A DNA stretch of 64,000 bases from Kribbibacterium absianum (GTDB taxonomy: Bacteria > Actinomycetota > Coriobacteriia > Coriobacteriales > Atopobiaceae), in NCBI RefSeq assembly GCF_030067705.1, contig NZ_JASJEX010000001.1:558001-622000 (forward strand). Reading direction: 5' to 3'. Shown here piece by piece: positions 24,356-34,118 of the stretch. Within the stretch, counting starts at the first letter, position 1, and each line of letters starts with the position of its first letter. The translations under genes and the position numbers were made by a program. The notes beneath the pieces were generated by a model. It did no database searches. It saw nothing but the letters and a program-made list of their open reading frames with translations, and was not told the DNA's origin.

Positions 24356-25731
24356 CGAGGCTCCCCCACCATCGAGCCCGCCAGGTACCAGGTGCGCGCC
24401 TGCTCCACGTGGACGTCCACGAGCGTGCCGACGAGGTCGGCTGGCTCGACGCCCTCTGGGGCCGGGAAGTGCACGGTGACGCTCTCGCGGCTGTGGCCGG
24501 TCATGCGGCGAGGGTCCTTCTTCGACGGCCCTTCCACGAGCACCTCCACCCGCTCGCCCTCGAAGCGCTGGTTGGCCTGCCAGCTTTGCTCCTCGATCAG
24601 CTTCGCGAGCCGGTCGAAGCGCCCCTGAATCACGTCGCGGGGCGTCGGATCGTCGACTGCGGCTGCCGGCGTGCCCTCGCGCTTCGAGTAGATGAACGTG
24701 AAGGCACCCGAGAACCCGGCCTCACGCACGAGCGACAGCGTGTCCTCGAAATCCTGCTCCGTCTCGAGCGGGAACCCGACGATGAGGTCGGTCGTGAGCA
24801 TGATGTCCGGCATCGCTTCTTTGATGCGGCCGACAAGGGCAAGATAGTCGTCTCGTGTGTACTTGCGGTTCATGCGTCGCAACACGTCCGTCGAGCCGCT
24901 CTGCACGGCCAGATGGAGCTGCGGCATCACCGCCGGCGTCTCGGCCATCGCCCGGATCGTGTCGTCCGAGAGGTCCTTGGGGTGCGAGCTCGTGAAGCGG
25001 ATCCGCTCGATTCCCGTGTCACCGACAGCCCGCAGCAGCTCGGCGAACCGCGGCTCCCCGTAGAGGTCGCGCCCATAGGAGTTCACGTTCTGTCCGAGCA
25101 GGGTGACCTCGCGGGCGCCGTCCGCGACGAGGCGTCGCACCTCGTCGACGACGTCCTCGAAGGCACGGCTCCGCTCGCGCCCTCGGACGTAGGGCACCAC
25201 GCAGTAGCTGCAGAAGTTGTTGCAGCCGTACATGATCGGCACCCAGGCCTGGGCCTTCGAGGCCCGGTGGCTCGGCAGGTCCGTCGAGAAGCCGTCGTAG
25301 CGCTCTTCCGTGTCCACGGCCAGCCCGGCCTCGCCGGTACGGGCCTCGCATATCAGGTGCGGCAGCCGGGCGATCGCCTGGGTGCCGAACACCACGTCCA
25401 CCACCGGCACCTGCTGGCGCAGGCGCTCGCCGTCGCGTTGCGCGATGCAGCCACCCACGCACACGGTGCGCAGACCAGAGGGCGGCTCCGGAGCGCTCGC
25501 CATCGCGGACGCCTGTCCGTACAGGTGGGTGTCCGCCTTCTCGCGGACGCAGCACGTCATGAACACGACGATGTCCGCCTCCTCGGCGGACCCCACCGGC
25601 ACGGCGCCCTCCGACTCGAGCAGGCCGCTCACGCGTTCCGCGTCGTGGAGGTTCATCTGGCACCCGAAGGTGCGCACGAAATAGCCCAGTCCCTCACAGG
25701 ACCGGGCGCCGCTCGCCGTCTTGGCCTCCAT
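24352..25731 (-). CDS. miaB: tRNA-2-methylthio-N6-dimethylallyladenosine synthase
   Basis: 459-residue radical SAM methylthiotransferase. N-terminal MTTase domain with FVRTFGCQMNLHDAERV and the cluster cysteines in MTCCVREKA. The radical SAM motif CNNFCSYC lies in YGCNNFCSYCVVPYVRGRERSR; the TRAM domain is at the C-terminus. The ATG at 25731 overlaps the spoVS stop by one base (TAATG) and has G-rich sequence 6 bases upstream. An ATG two codons earlier (25737) is possible but sits directly on that G-run. Confidence 0.93.
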   Translation of the reverse strand: MEAKTASGARSCEGLGYFVRTFGCQMNLHDAERVSGLLESEGAVPVGSAEEADIVVFMTCCVREKADTHLYGQASAMASAPEPPSGLRTVCVGGCIAQRDGERLRQQVPVVDVVFGTQAIARLPHLICEARTGEAGLAVDTEERYDGFSTDLPSHRASKAQAWVPIMYGCNNFCSYCVVPYVRGRERSRAFEDVVDEVRRLVADGAREVTLLGQNVNSYGRDLYGEPRFAELLRAVGDTGIERIRFTSSHPKDLSDDTIRAMAETPAVMPQLHLAVQSGSTDVLRRMNRKYTRDDYLALVGRIKEAMPDIMLTTDLIVGFPLETEQDFEDTLSLVREAGFSGAFTFIYSKREGTPAAAVDDPTPRDVIQGRFDRLAKLIEEQSWQANQRFEGERVEVLVEGPSKKDPRRMTGHSRESVTVHFPAPEGVEPADLVGTLVDVHVEQARTWYLAGSMVGEPR

Positions 25732-26051
25732 TAGCATCCCCCTGCGCCCATGCGAGCCGGTCCGGCGGCCTGGGACCCCTGCGGATTCAACTGATGGACG
25801 TACACGGCGATGCGAATCGCCGTCCGTGAGTCCCCGTCGATCTGAATGTCCGAGAAGGTGGGCGCGATGGATATGTCGTAGCCCACGGGGATCAGAAACC
25901 CGCGGGCGATCGCCACCGCCTTGACGGCCTGGTTCACTGCGCCGGCGCCCACGGCCTGCAGGTTCACCGGCACGCCGTCCTTGACCATGCCCGCTATGGC
26001 GCCGGCCACCGAGGCGGGCGACGACTTGCTTGAGACTTTGAGGAAATCCAT
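25731..26051 (-). CDS. spoVS: Stage V sporulation protein S homologue
   Basis: 106 residues. The core MDFLKVSSKSSPASVAGAIAGMVKDG...NLQAVGAGAVNQAVKAVAIARGFLIPVG...FSDIQIDGDSRTAIRIAVYVHQ is nearly the whole of SpoVS, a small Alba-like fold protein; about 18 extra residues follow. In bacilli it affects sporulation and septation. Its presence beside rny and miaB is known synteny outside spore formers. A frame upstream to 26099 is rejected because SpoVS begins at MxFLKVSxKS. Role in this organism is unknown. Confidence 0.92.
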   Translation of the reverse strand: MDFLKVSSKSSPASVAGAIAGMVKDGVPVNLQAVGAGAVNQAVKAVAIARGFLIPVGYDISIAPTFSDIQIDGDSRTAIRIAVYVHQLNPQGSQAAGPARMGAGGC

Positions 26052-26144
26052 CGATGTGTGCTCCAGTGCTGCATGTGTGACGCTGAAGAGTTCGTTCACA
26101 GAATCCTACCCTGCAGGAGAGGCGATGGGCCGCAAGCCAGTGCC

Positions 26145-27239
26145 TTAGCCCTCATCCCCCTTATCAAGCTCAAAAACCACGCGGACCTGGTCTCCGGTGA
26201 CCGTGATCCGGGGAGGCTCGCACAGGCTCACATAGTAGCGGTCCTCCAAGAAGGCGAAGTCCCGCTCGAGGGCCCGCGAGAACTCCTCGAGGTCCTGAGG
26301 CGCGACCTTGAGCCCCCGGCGGTCACGAAGGAGGTCCGGAGCCCCGGGGTGTTGGGACTTCCGATGGGAGAGGCGGGCGAGCACCGGCCGCACCGGCCTG
26401 ACGGCCCCCGCCAGCACGCGATGCGCCGTTCGCTCGGACACCGGAAGGCCGAGCCCATCCCCTACACGCGCCAGCGACCGGGCATCGGCCGCCCAGAGCG
26501 GCCGCTCCACCACGGGCAGCGTCCCCGGGTCGTCCACGAACAGAAGCGCCGACTCGTCGGACGCGTCCCGCGCCCGCGCGATCATCGTGGCGAGCATCTC
26601 GGCCGGCGAGCCGATGAAGACGTCGACGGAGCCCCGCTCGTCCAAAGCGAACTCGCAGCAGGCACGGACGATGTTGTGAGGGCCGCGCACAATGGCCGGC
26701 CGCCCGTCCTCGTCGCGGCCCACGCTCGGCCACGCCGACTGCTCGGTCCGCTCCGGGAGCACGGAGCAGTCGAACGTCACCCCGATGGAGCTTCCTTGCC
26801 CAGGCGCCGAGGCCATGACCCGTGCGGACTCGGCGTTCTCCTTGATCGAGAAGAGCGCCATGCCGCGCCCGTGCACGCCCCAGCGGTCCATCCGCATCGA
26901 GTCCAGCTTCGATGTCACGCGGGCGTCGAAGACACGCCCCTGCATCGAGAGGGGGATCCCCTCCCCGTCGTCCACGACCACGACGGTCCGGATGTCCCCC
27001 GAGCGCCAGCTCGCCACGTACACGGACGACGCCCCGGCGTCGCGCGCGTTCCGCAGGAGCTCGACGACGGCGTCTTCCACGCACCGGATGTCGTGCCGCG
27101 CCTGACGGCGCTCGGCCTCGTCCACCATAAGGCGGACGAAGCCGTCACCGAACGACTCCTCGACCCGAATGGCCTGGGACCCGACGACCTCGGAGACGAA
27201 TCCCGCAAGGTCCCGGGTCACGCCAGCCTGTTCGCCCAT
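26145..27239 (-). CDS. GHKL-type ATPase (HATPase_c) of unknown function
   Basis: 364 residues. The N-terminal third is a GHKL ATP-binding fold: N box ELLRNARDAGA (about 60-70), G1 VVDDGEGIP (about 89-96), and G2 RWGVHGRGMALFSIKENA (about 119-136). These resemble the ATP sites of MutL/Hsp90-type proteins more than histidine kinases; no H-box or kinase dimerisation domain is present. The C-terminal two-thirds is not recognised. It starts 8 bases after the rny stop with no clear ribosome site, implying coupling to RNase Y, and precedes spoVS. Confidence 0.8.
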   Translation of the reverse strand: MGEQAGVTRDLAGFVSEVVGSQAIRVEESFGDGFVRLMVDEAERRQARHDIRCVEDAVVELLRNARDAGASSVYVASWRSGDIRTVVVVDDGEGIPLSMQGRVFDARVTSKLDSMRMDRWGVHGRGMALFSIKENAESARVMASAPGQGSSIGVTFDCSVLPERTEQSAWPSVGRDEDGRPAIVRGPHNIVRACCEFALDERGSVDVFIGSPAEMLATMIARARDASDESALLFVDDPGTLPVVERPLWAADARSLARVGDGLGLPVSERTAHRVLAGAVRPVRPVLARLSHRKSQHPGAPDLLRDRRGLKVAPQDLEEFSRALERDFAFLEDRYYVSLCEPPRITVTGDQVRVVFELDKGDEG

Positions 27240-27246
27240 GCTCGCG

Positions 27247-28806
27247 CTACTTGGCGACGTCGACGGCGCGGGACTCGCGGATGACGACCACGCGGACCTG
27301 TCCGGGGTACTCCATCTCGTCCTCGATCTGCGCGGCGATGTCGTGCGCGAGGACCACGGCCTCGCTGTCGGAGATCTTCTCCGGCTCCACCATAACGTGC
27401 AGCTCGCGGCCCGCCTGCATCGCGTAGGTGCGCTCCACGCCCTCGTGCGCGTTGGAGATGGCCTCGAGCTTTTCCAGGCGCTTGATGTAGGCCTCGGCCG
27501 ACTCGCGACGGGCGCCGGGGCGGGCCGCGCTGATCGCATCGGCCGCCTGCACGAGCACGTCGAGAACGGTGACGGGCTCCACGTCGGCATGGTGCGCCTC
27601 GATCGCGTGGACGATGTCGGGCTTCTCGCCGTACCGGCGCGCGAGGTCGGCTCCGATCACCGCGTGCGGTCCCTCCACCTCGTGGTCAATGGCCTTGCCG
27701 AGGTCGTGGAGCAGTCCCGCGCGCTTGGCGGCCGCAGCGTCGGCACCGAGCTCGGAGGCCATGATCGCGCAGAGCTCGGCCACCTGTTTGGAGTGCTGGA
27801 GCACGTTCTGACCGTAGGACATGCGGTACCGGAGGGCGCCCAAGGTCTTGACCACCTCGGGATGGAGGTCGTGGATGCCCATGTCGAACGCGGCGGTCTC
27901 GCCGGCCTCGATCACGCGCTGGGCCACGAGCTTCTCCGCCTTCGCGTACATCTCCTCGATCCGAGCCGGATGGATGCGGCCGTCCGCGATGAGGTTCTCG
28001 AGGGCCACGCGCGCCGTCTCGCGGCGCACCGGGTCAAAGCTCGACAGAACGACCGTCTCGGGCGTGTCGTCGATCACGAGCGAGACGCCCGAGACCTGCT
28101 CGAAGGTGCGGATGTTGCGGCCCTCACGACCGATGATGCGGCCCTTGAGGTCGTCGGAGGGGATGTGGACCGTCGTGACGGTCACCTCGCCGGCCTGGTC
28201 CGCGGCGCAGCGCTGGATGGCCACCGAGACGATTTCGCGGGCGCTCTTCTCCGCCGTAGCGCGGGTGCGGGCTTCGGACTCGCGGATGATGCGCGCCTCC
28301 TCGGCCACCGTGTCCTTGCGGACGCGGTCGATGAGCTCGTCATGGGCCTGCTCCTGCGTCAGCGCGGCGATGCGCTCCAGCTCCGCCGTCTGCTTGGCCT
28401 CGAGCTTGTCCACCTCGTTGCGCTTCTTGTCCAACTGGCTCTGGGTGGAGGAGAGCTGGCGCTCGCGACGGTCCAGCTGGTCGTTCCGGCGGTCGAGCGA
28501 CTCCTCGCGCTGCATGATGCGGGACTCCATCTCCCGCAGCTCGCCCTTGCGCTGGCGGTCCTCCGCCTCGTGCGCCTGTTTGAGCTTGAGCGCCTCCTCC
28601 TTGGCGGCGAGCAGCGCCTCTTTGCGCTTGTTCTCAGCGTCCCGGGTCGCGTCCGAGGTGATCTGGCTGGCCTGTTGCTCGGCCGTGCGCACCTTCTCGT
28701 CGGCCTCGGCCACCCGGGCGTTGGTCTTCGCGTTGGCGTAGGACCAGGCCACGAGGGCGCCGAGTGCGAGCCCGACGACGCAGGCGATCAAAAGGTAGAT
28801 CCACAT
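27247..28806 (-). CDS. rny: Ribonuclease Y
   Basis: 519-residue membrane-anchored endoribonuclease that starts mRNA decay. One N-terminal transmembrane segment (MWIYLLIACVVGLALGALVAW), a long charged coiled coil (about 25-200), a KH domain (IPSDDLKGRIIGREGRNIRTFEQVSGV), and the HD domain (LLHDLGKAIDHEVEG) with metal ligands. The ATG at 28806 follows GGAG. It heads the run rny-ATPase-spoVS-miaB-miaA-hflX. The 227-base gap to recX should hold its promoter, but no convincing elements were seen. Confidence 0.95.
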   Translation of the reverse strand: MWIYLLIACVVGLALGALVAWSYANAKTNARVAEADEKVRTAEQQASQITSDATRDAENKRKEALLAAKEEALKLKQAHEAEDRQRKGELREMESRIMQREESLDRRNDQLDRRERQLSSTQSQLDKKRNEVDKLEAKQTAELERIAALTQEQAHDELIDRVRKDTVAEEARIIRESEARTRATAEKSAREIVSVAIQRCAADQAGEVTVTTVHIPSDDLKGRIIGREGRNIRTFEQVSGVSLVIDDTPETVVLSSFDPVRRETARVALENLIADGRIHPARIEEMYAKAEKLVAQRVIEAGETAAFDMGIHDLHPEVVKTLGALRYRMSYGQNVLQHSKQVAELCAIMASELGADAAAAKRAGLLHDLGKAIDHEVEGPHAVIGADLARRYGEKPDIVHAIEAHHADVEPVTVLDVLVQAADAISAARPGARRESAEAYIKRLEKLEAISNAHEGVERTYAMQAGRELHVMVEPEKISDSEAVVLAHDIAAQIEDEMEYPGQVRVVVIRESRAVDVAK

Positions 28807-29033
28807 GGTGTCTCCTAGCGTCATTCAAGCGAGTGAGGGACCGGCCCGAAGGCCGGGGACCGTCCGAGCACAGCTCGATTCGGCACGACAACGCCGGAAC
28901 CCAGAAGGCCTCCCTACAGGAAGGCCCATGTCATAAGGACATCCCGGACGAGCCAGGAGCGACACCCAAACGGTGGATACCAGCATACCTCAGTATTTCA
29001 GTAAGGGATCCCCGAAAGGCGCTGGCAACGGGT

Positions 29034-29803
29034 CTATCGCTCCTCCCCCTCCTCGCGGAGCCGGTCCATGAGCCGCGCCGCGCAGCGCTTCGCCACGTCG
29101 TACCCGAAGCCGCGCGACACAAGGAACCGAACCGTCTTCTCGTAGGGGTTTTTGGCCGGGACCGTCCGGCGCTCCACGAGCGCCCATGCCCGGTCCCCGT
29201 CGTCCTCCTCTACGAACTCCTCCGGCCACCCCGGAACCTCCGAGAGCTCGATGCCGCGACGCGCGAGCTCGCGCCCGATGCGCACAGGCCCCCAGCCGGC
29301 GCTCACCTTGGACCTGATGAAGGTGTCGGCGAACCGCCGGTCGTCCAGAAGACGACCGGCGCACGCGCGGGAGAGGACGTCCTCAATCACGGGCGGCCAG
29401 TAGCCGTCGTCCTTGAGCTTGCGCTCAGCCTCGAGCCGCGAGTAGTCGCGGCGGTCCACGAGGCCGCGCAGGCGGGCCGCGGCACACGCGGTCGCGACCC
29501 GGTCCTGGAACTCGAGGTAGCCGGACACCGAGGATGGCGCAGGAGCCGGGACCCCCTCTTTGATGAGCTGGCGCGCCACCGCGAGCGGGCATGAGAGCGA
29601 CTGCTCGTGGCCGCCTGCTCGCACGACCACCTGCGCCCGAGGCTTCCGGGTCCCGAGCCCCGCGCGCTCGCGGTCGGGCAGCGTGACGGTCCAGGTCACG
29701 CCGTCACCTTCGAACGTGCGGGGCTCGACGGACCGGGCGGCGCCCCGGCGCGGCCGCTGGCCCTCCATCGGATCGAACTGCGGCAGCTTGGTAGGTCGGG
29801 ACG

Positions 29804-29807
<4 letters not shown>
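29034..29807 (-). CDS. recX: Regulatory protein RecX
   Basis: 257 residues, modulator of RecA filaments. RecX three-helix repeats are visible in the C-terminal two-thirds: [62 protein letters not shown], and ARALVERR...[17 protein letters not shown]-like sequence near the end. It is longer than many RecX proteins because of a 100-residue N-terminal part. The GTG start overlaps the recA stop by four bases (GTGA), so it is translationally coupled to recA and shares its SOS promoter. Confidence 0.9.
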
Positions 29808-30910
<1,103 letters not shown>

Positions 30911-30942
30911 GGTTCTCCTTCCACAGGTTGTCGTCCGTCACC

Positions 30943-30971
30943 ATGATAAAGGAACACGCGTTCGCGTTCAA
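30943..30971 (-). promoter_or_regulatory. recA promoter with consensus SOS box in the spacer
   Basis: On the minus strand: -35 TTGAAC (30971-30966), a 17-base spacer, -10 TATCAT (30948-30943). Within the spacer CGAACGCGTGTTCC (30964-30951) matches CGAACRNRYGTTYC at all 14 positions. LexA binding here would occlude RNA polymerase. The remaining gap up to cinA (30972-31147) shows nothing further. Confidence 0.85.
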
Positions 30972-31147
30972 ACGCCTGCCCTCAGAACATCACATCGGGG
31001 CCCACCGTGTCTGTCCCGCCCGTCACAAATCCTCACCAGAACCTGTCAGGCCGTCGCACAATCTGTCAACCCGCAGCTACCGGCGCCGTTATGACACCCT
31101 TGGCCAAACAGCGGCGCAGGAGCCCTCCGGCGCGCTCCACAAAACGT

Positions 31148-31633
31148 TCAGGATTGGATTGCCCGGACCGCAGACATCACAAGCTCGAGCGCGGCGACAA
31201 CGGCCTGGCGCCGCACCTCGTCGCGACCGCCCGGGAACCAGTGACGCTCCGCGCGAACCAGGCCGGGGGCATCGACCGCGAGCCACACGGTGCCCACGGG
31301 CTTTCCCGGCTCCTCGCCCCCGGGACCGGCGATGCCGGTGACAGAGATGGCCACGTCGCAGCCAATGGCCTCCTTCGCCCCTGCCGCCATGAGCCGGGCG
31401 CAGGTCTCCGTGACCGCGCCATGGGCGTCAAGCTCCTCGGCCGGCACCCCGAGGAGCCGCTCCTTCACCGAGAAGGCGTAGCTGACCACGCCCCCGAGCA
31501 CGACATCGGACGAGCCGGGAACAGAAGTCAGCTCCCCGGCGACGAGGCCGCCGGTGCAAGACTCCGCCGTTCCCGCGGTGAGGCCACGGTCTCGGAGCGC
31601 TTGCAGCACGTCGGCCGCAGTGACCCCGCTCAT
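31148..31633 (-). CDS. pncC: CinA C-terminal domain protein (nicotinamide-nucleotide amidohydrolase, PncC type)
   Basis: 161 residues corresponding to the amidase domain of CinA only: TAGTAESCTGGLVAGELTSVPGSSDVVLGGVVSYA, GAVTETCARLMAAGA, ISVTGIAGPGGEEPGKPVGTVW. Such proteins deamidate NMN to nicotinate mononucleotide. The ATG overlaps the pgsA stop (ATGA). Position directly before recA matches the cinA-recA synteny of many bacteria, although here the N-terminal COG1058 domain is absent. Confidence 0.9.
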   Translation of the reverse strand: MSGVTAADVLQALRDRGLTAGTAESCTGGLVAGELTSVPGSSDVVLGGVVSYAFSVKERLLGVPAEELDAHGAVTETCARLMAAGAKEAIGCDVAISVTGIAGPGGEEPGKPVGTVWLAVDAPGLVRAERHWFPGGRDEVRRQAVVAALELVMSAVRAIQS

Positions 31634-32229
31634 CCGCGCACGTCCGGCCAACAAGACTTGAGGTAGTCCCAGCCGGACCACACGGTGAGGATCACGGCGA
31701 CCGCCATCGCCACAGAGGACGCCCAGAAGAGCAGGGCGCCGAACCAGCCCATCGGGAATGCCGTGCAGGCCAGATACCCTCCGATCGCGCCCATCGTGGT
31801 GGCGGTCTTCCATTTGCCCAGCATCGAGGCGGCCACGACGGTGCCCTTCCCGGCCACGACCATGCGGAGCCCGGAGACCAGGAACTCGCGCGCGACGATG
31901 ATCACGATCACCCACAGCGACACGAGGCCCCAATCCATGAGCACGAGCAGCGCGCACACCACGACGAGCTTGTCGGCAATAGGGTCAAGGAACTTCCCGA
32001 AGGTGGTCACCTCGTTGCGAGAGCGGGCCAAGTGACCGTCGAGCGAGTCGGTTCCCGCGATGAGGCCGAAAAAGACGCCGCACCACAGGTGCGGCCACGA
32101 CACGGGCACGCCCGCCACGGGCGCGCCCGCGAGCTGCGCCGCCAGCACCCACAGGAAGACGCACCCGACGCGCACCAACGTCACGATGTTGGCGGGCGTC
32201 CACAGACGCTCGGACCCCTCCTGGCCCAT
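31630..32229 (-). CDS. pgsA: CDP-diacylglycerol--glycerol-3-phosphate 3-phosphatidyltransferase
   Basis: 199-residue membrane enzyme making phosphatidylglycerol phosphate. The CDP-alcohol phosphotransferase signature is complete (DSLDGHLAR, then GKFLDPIADK), i.e. D-x2-DG-x2-AR-x8-G-x3-D-x3-D. N-terminal TPANIVTLVRV is typical of PgsA. Four to five further hydrophobic segments follow. Its ATG overlaps the rimO stop by one base (TGATG). Confidence 0.92.
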   Translation of the reverse strand: MGQEGSERLWTPANIVTLVRVGCVFLWVLAAQLAGAPVAGVPVSWPHLWCGVFFGLIAGTDSLDGHLARSRNEVTTFGKFLDPIADKLVVVCALLVLMDWGLVSLWVIVIIVAREFLVSGLRMVVAGKGTVVAASMLGKWKTATTMGAIGGYLACTAFPMGWFGALLFWASSVAMAVAVILTVWSGWDYLKSCWPDVRG

Positions 32230-33593
32230 CAACCCTCCTCGGTCTCGGGGGACGGCGAGACGGTCGGCTCCCCCACCAGCTCGTAGCAGAACGAGTCGAC
32301 GAGGTCCACCGTCAGGCGCTCGCCCACGGTGGCCTCTCCCTCGGCGATGTGCACGACACCGTCGCTGTCCGGCGCCTGGAACCACGCGTGGGCGATCAGC
32401 TCGGGGGGCTCGACGTCGGGGTCCACGCCATCCACGATGACGTCCACCCGCTCGCCCACGTGGGCGGCCGTGGCGGCGAAGCCCAGGCTCTCGGCCACGT
32501 CGACGAGCCGTTGCGTGCGCCGGAGCTTCTCGTCCTCGGGCACTTGGTCGGGCAGCTCGGCCGCCCGCGTGCCCTCTTCCGGCGAGAACGCGAACACGGT
32601 CACGTAGTCGAATCCAACGTCGGCCAGGAACTCCTCGAGCTCGGCCGCCTCCTCGACGGTCTCCCCGGGGAAGCCGGCCATGGCCGTGGTGCGCAGGACC
32701 ATGCCCGGGACCTCGCGCCTCAGGCGCTCGAACAGAGCCTTGAGCGACTCCGGGTCCCCGGAGCGGTTCATGGCCTTGAGCACCCGCTCGCTGCAGTGCT
32801 GGATCGGGATGTCGATGTAGGGCAAGAGGCTCGGCAGCTCGCGGAACGCCGCGATCAGCTCGTCGGTCATGCCCTCCGGCTGCAAATAGAGAACGCGGAG
32901 CCAGGCCCCATAGGGCGCAGCGATGGCGTCCAGGCGCCGCAGCAGCGCCGCGAGCGTCGGCACGTCCGCAAGGTCCTGGCCGTAGATGCCGGTGTCCTGG
33001 CCGATCAGCACGATCTCGCGGACGCCCTGGTCGAGCAGCCCGCGCACCTCGGCCTCGATCTCCTCGGGGCGCCGCGAGGCATAGCGCCCGCGGATGTACG
33101 GGATGGCGCAAAAGGAGCAGAACCGGTCGCACCCGTCGCTGATCTTCACATAGGCGCTCGTGCCCTCCACGGTGCGCAGGACCCCGCTGGCGCCTCGGGC
33201 CTCGCCCCCCTCGCGCCCGAGCACCCCGTCCACGACCCCCACGATGCCGTCCTCCTCGTCGGTGCGCACGAAGGCGGCCACCTCGGGAAGCTCGCCGGGG
33301 AGCTCGTCGCCGTAACGGGACGGCACGCACCCGCACATCACGATGGGCAGGTCACGGACACCGTCCTCCACGGCCTGTGCCAGCTCGAGCGTGGCCTCGA
33401 TGGACTCGGACGTGGCGCTCGCAAGGAACGAGCAGGTGTTGATCAGAGCCACGTCGGCGTCCTCGACGCCCTCGGCCTCCCGGTACCCGGCCTCGAGCAA
33501 CAGCGCGCGCATGCGGTCGCTGTCCACCTCGTTCTTGGCACACCCGAGCGTCACGATCAAAAACGACGGGGCCTCGCTCGCAGCGCCGCTCAT
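32229..33593 (-). CDS. rimO: Ribosomal protein S12 methylthiotransferase
   Basis: 454-residue radical SAM enzyme that adds a methylthio group to an aspartate of ribosomal protein S12. MTTase domain with IVTLGCAKNEVDSDRM and INTCSFLASA; radical SAM CDRFCSFC in SDGCDRFCSFCAIPYIRGRYASR; TRAM domain at the C-terminus. Distinguished from MiaB by the GCAKN start and the context beside pgsA. The ATG at 33593 overlaps the yajQ stop (ATGA). Confidence 0.92.
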   Translation of the reverse strand: MSGAASEAPSFLIVTLGCAKNEVDSDRMRALLLEAGYREAEGVEDADVALINTCSFLASATSESIEATLELAQAVEDGVRDLPIVMCGCVPSRYGDELPGELPEVAAFVRTDEEDGIVGVVDGVLGREGGEARGASGVLRTVEGTSAYVKISDGCDRFCSFCAIPYIRGRYASRRPEEIEAEVRGLLDQGVREIVLIGQDTGIYGQDLADVPTLAALLRRLDAIAAPYGAWLRVLYLQPEGMTDELIAAFRELPSLLPYIDIPIQHCSERVLKAMNRSGDPESLKALFERLRREVPGMVLRTTAMAGFPGETVEEAAELEEFLADVGFDYVTVFAFSPEEGTRAAELPDQVPEDEKLRRTQRLVDVAESLGFAATAAHVGERVDVIVDGVDPDVEPPELIAHAWFQAPDSDGVVHIAEGEATVGERLTVDLVDSFCYELVGEPTVSPSPETEEG

Positions 33594-34087
33594 CGGTAGT
33601 TCACAAACTGCAGGGGGATGCCGAAGTCCTGATCGCGGAGGAACGCGATCACCTGCTGGAGGGTGTCCTTGGACGGGCTCGAGACGCGCACCTTCTCGTC
33701 CTCCACCGTCACTTTGCACTTGAGCTTCTTGTCGCGCACGGCCTTCGAGATGGCCTTTGCCGTCGGCTGGTCGATCCCCATCACGACGGTGCCCACGAGG
33801 CGCACCTTGCCGCCGCCGATGGTCTGCGGGTCGGACCAGGCCACCGCCTTGAGGTCGACGCCACGGCGGTGCAGGCGTCCGTTGAGCAGGTCGATGACCT
33901 GGCGCGCGACGAAGTCGGCCGGCGCCGTCACGGTGATGGTCTTGTCGGGCTTCGAGAGCTCGAGCGTGGCGCCGGACCCCTTGAGGTCGTAGCGCTGGGT
34001 GAGCTCACGGGCCGCCTGTTGGACGGCGTTGTCCACCTCTTGAAGGTCGACGGTCGAGACGACGTCGAAGGATGAGTCCTTGGCCAT
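33590..34087 (-). CDS. yajQ: YajQ family nucleotide/c-di-GMP-binding protein
   Basis: 165 residues starting AKDSSFDVVSTVDLQEVDNAVQQAARELTQRYDLKGS, the family hallmark, and ending DFGIPLQFVNYR. YajQ proteins bind nucleotides, and some act as cyclic-di-GMP receptors; no c-di-GMP enzymes are visible in this window. The ATG at 34087 follows GAGAGGAAA. Stop overlaps the rimO start. Confidence 0.92.
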   Translation of the reverse strand: MAKDSSFDVVSTVDLQEVDNAVQQAARELTQRYDLKGSGATLELSKPDKTITVTAPADFVARQVIDLLNGRLHRRGVDLKAVAWSDPQTIGGGKVRLVGTVVMGIDQPTAKAISKAVRDKKLKCKVTVEDEKVRVSSPSKDTLQQVIAFLRDQDFGIPLQFVNYR

Positions 34088-34118
34088 GGTTTCCTCTCTC
34101 GGGTCAGGGGCACCCGGC

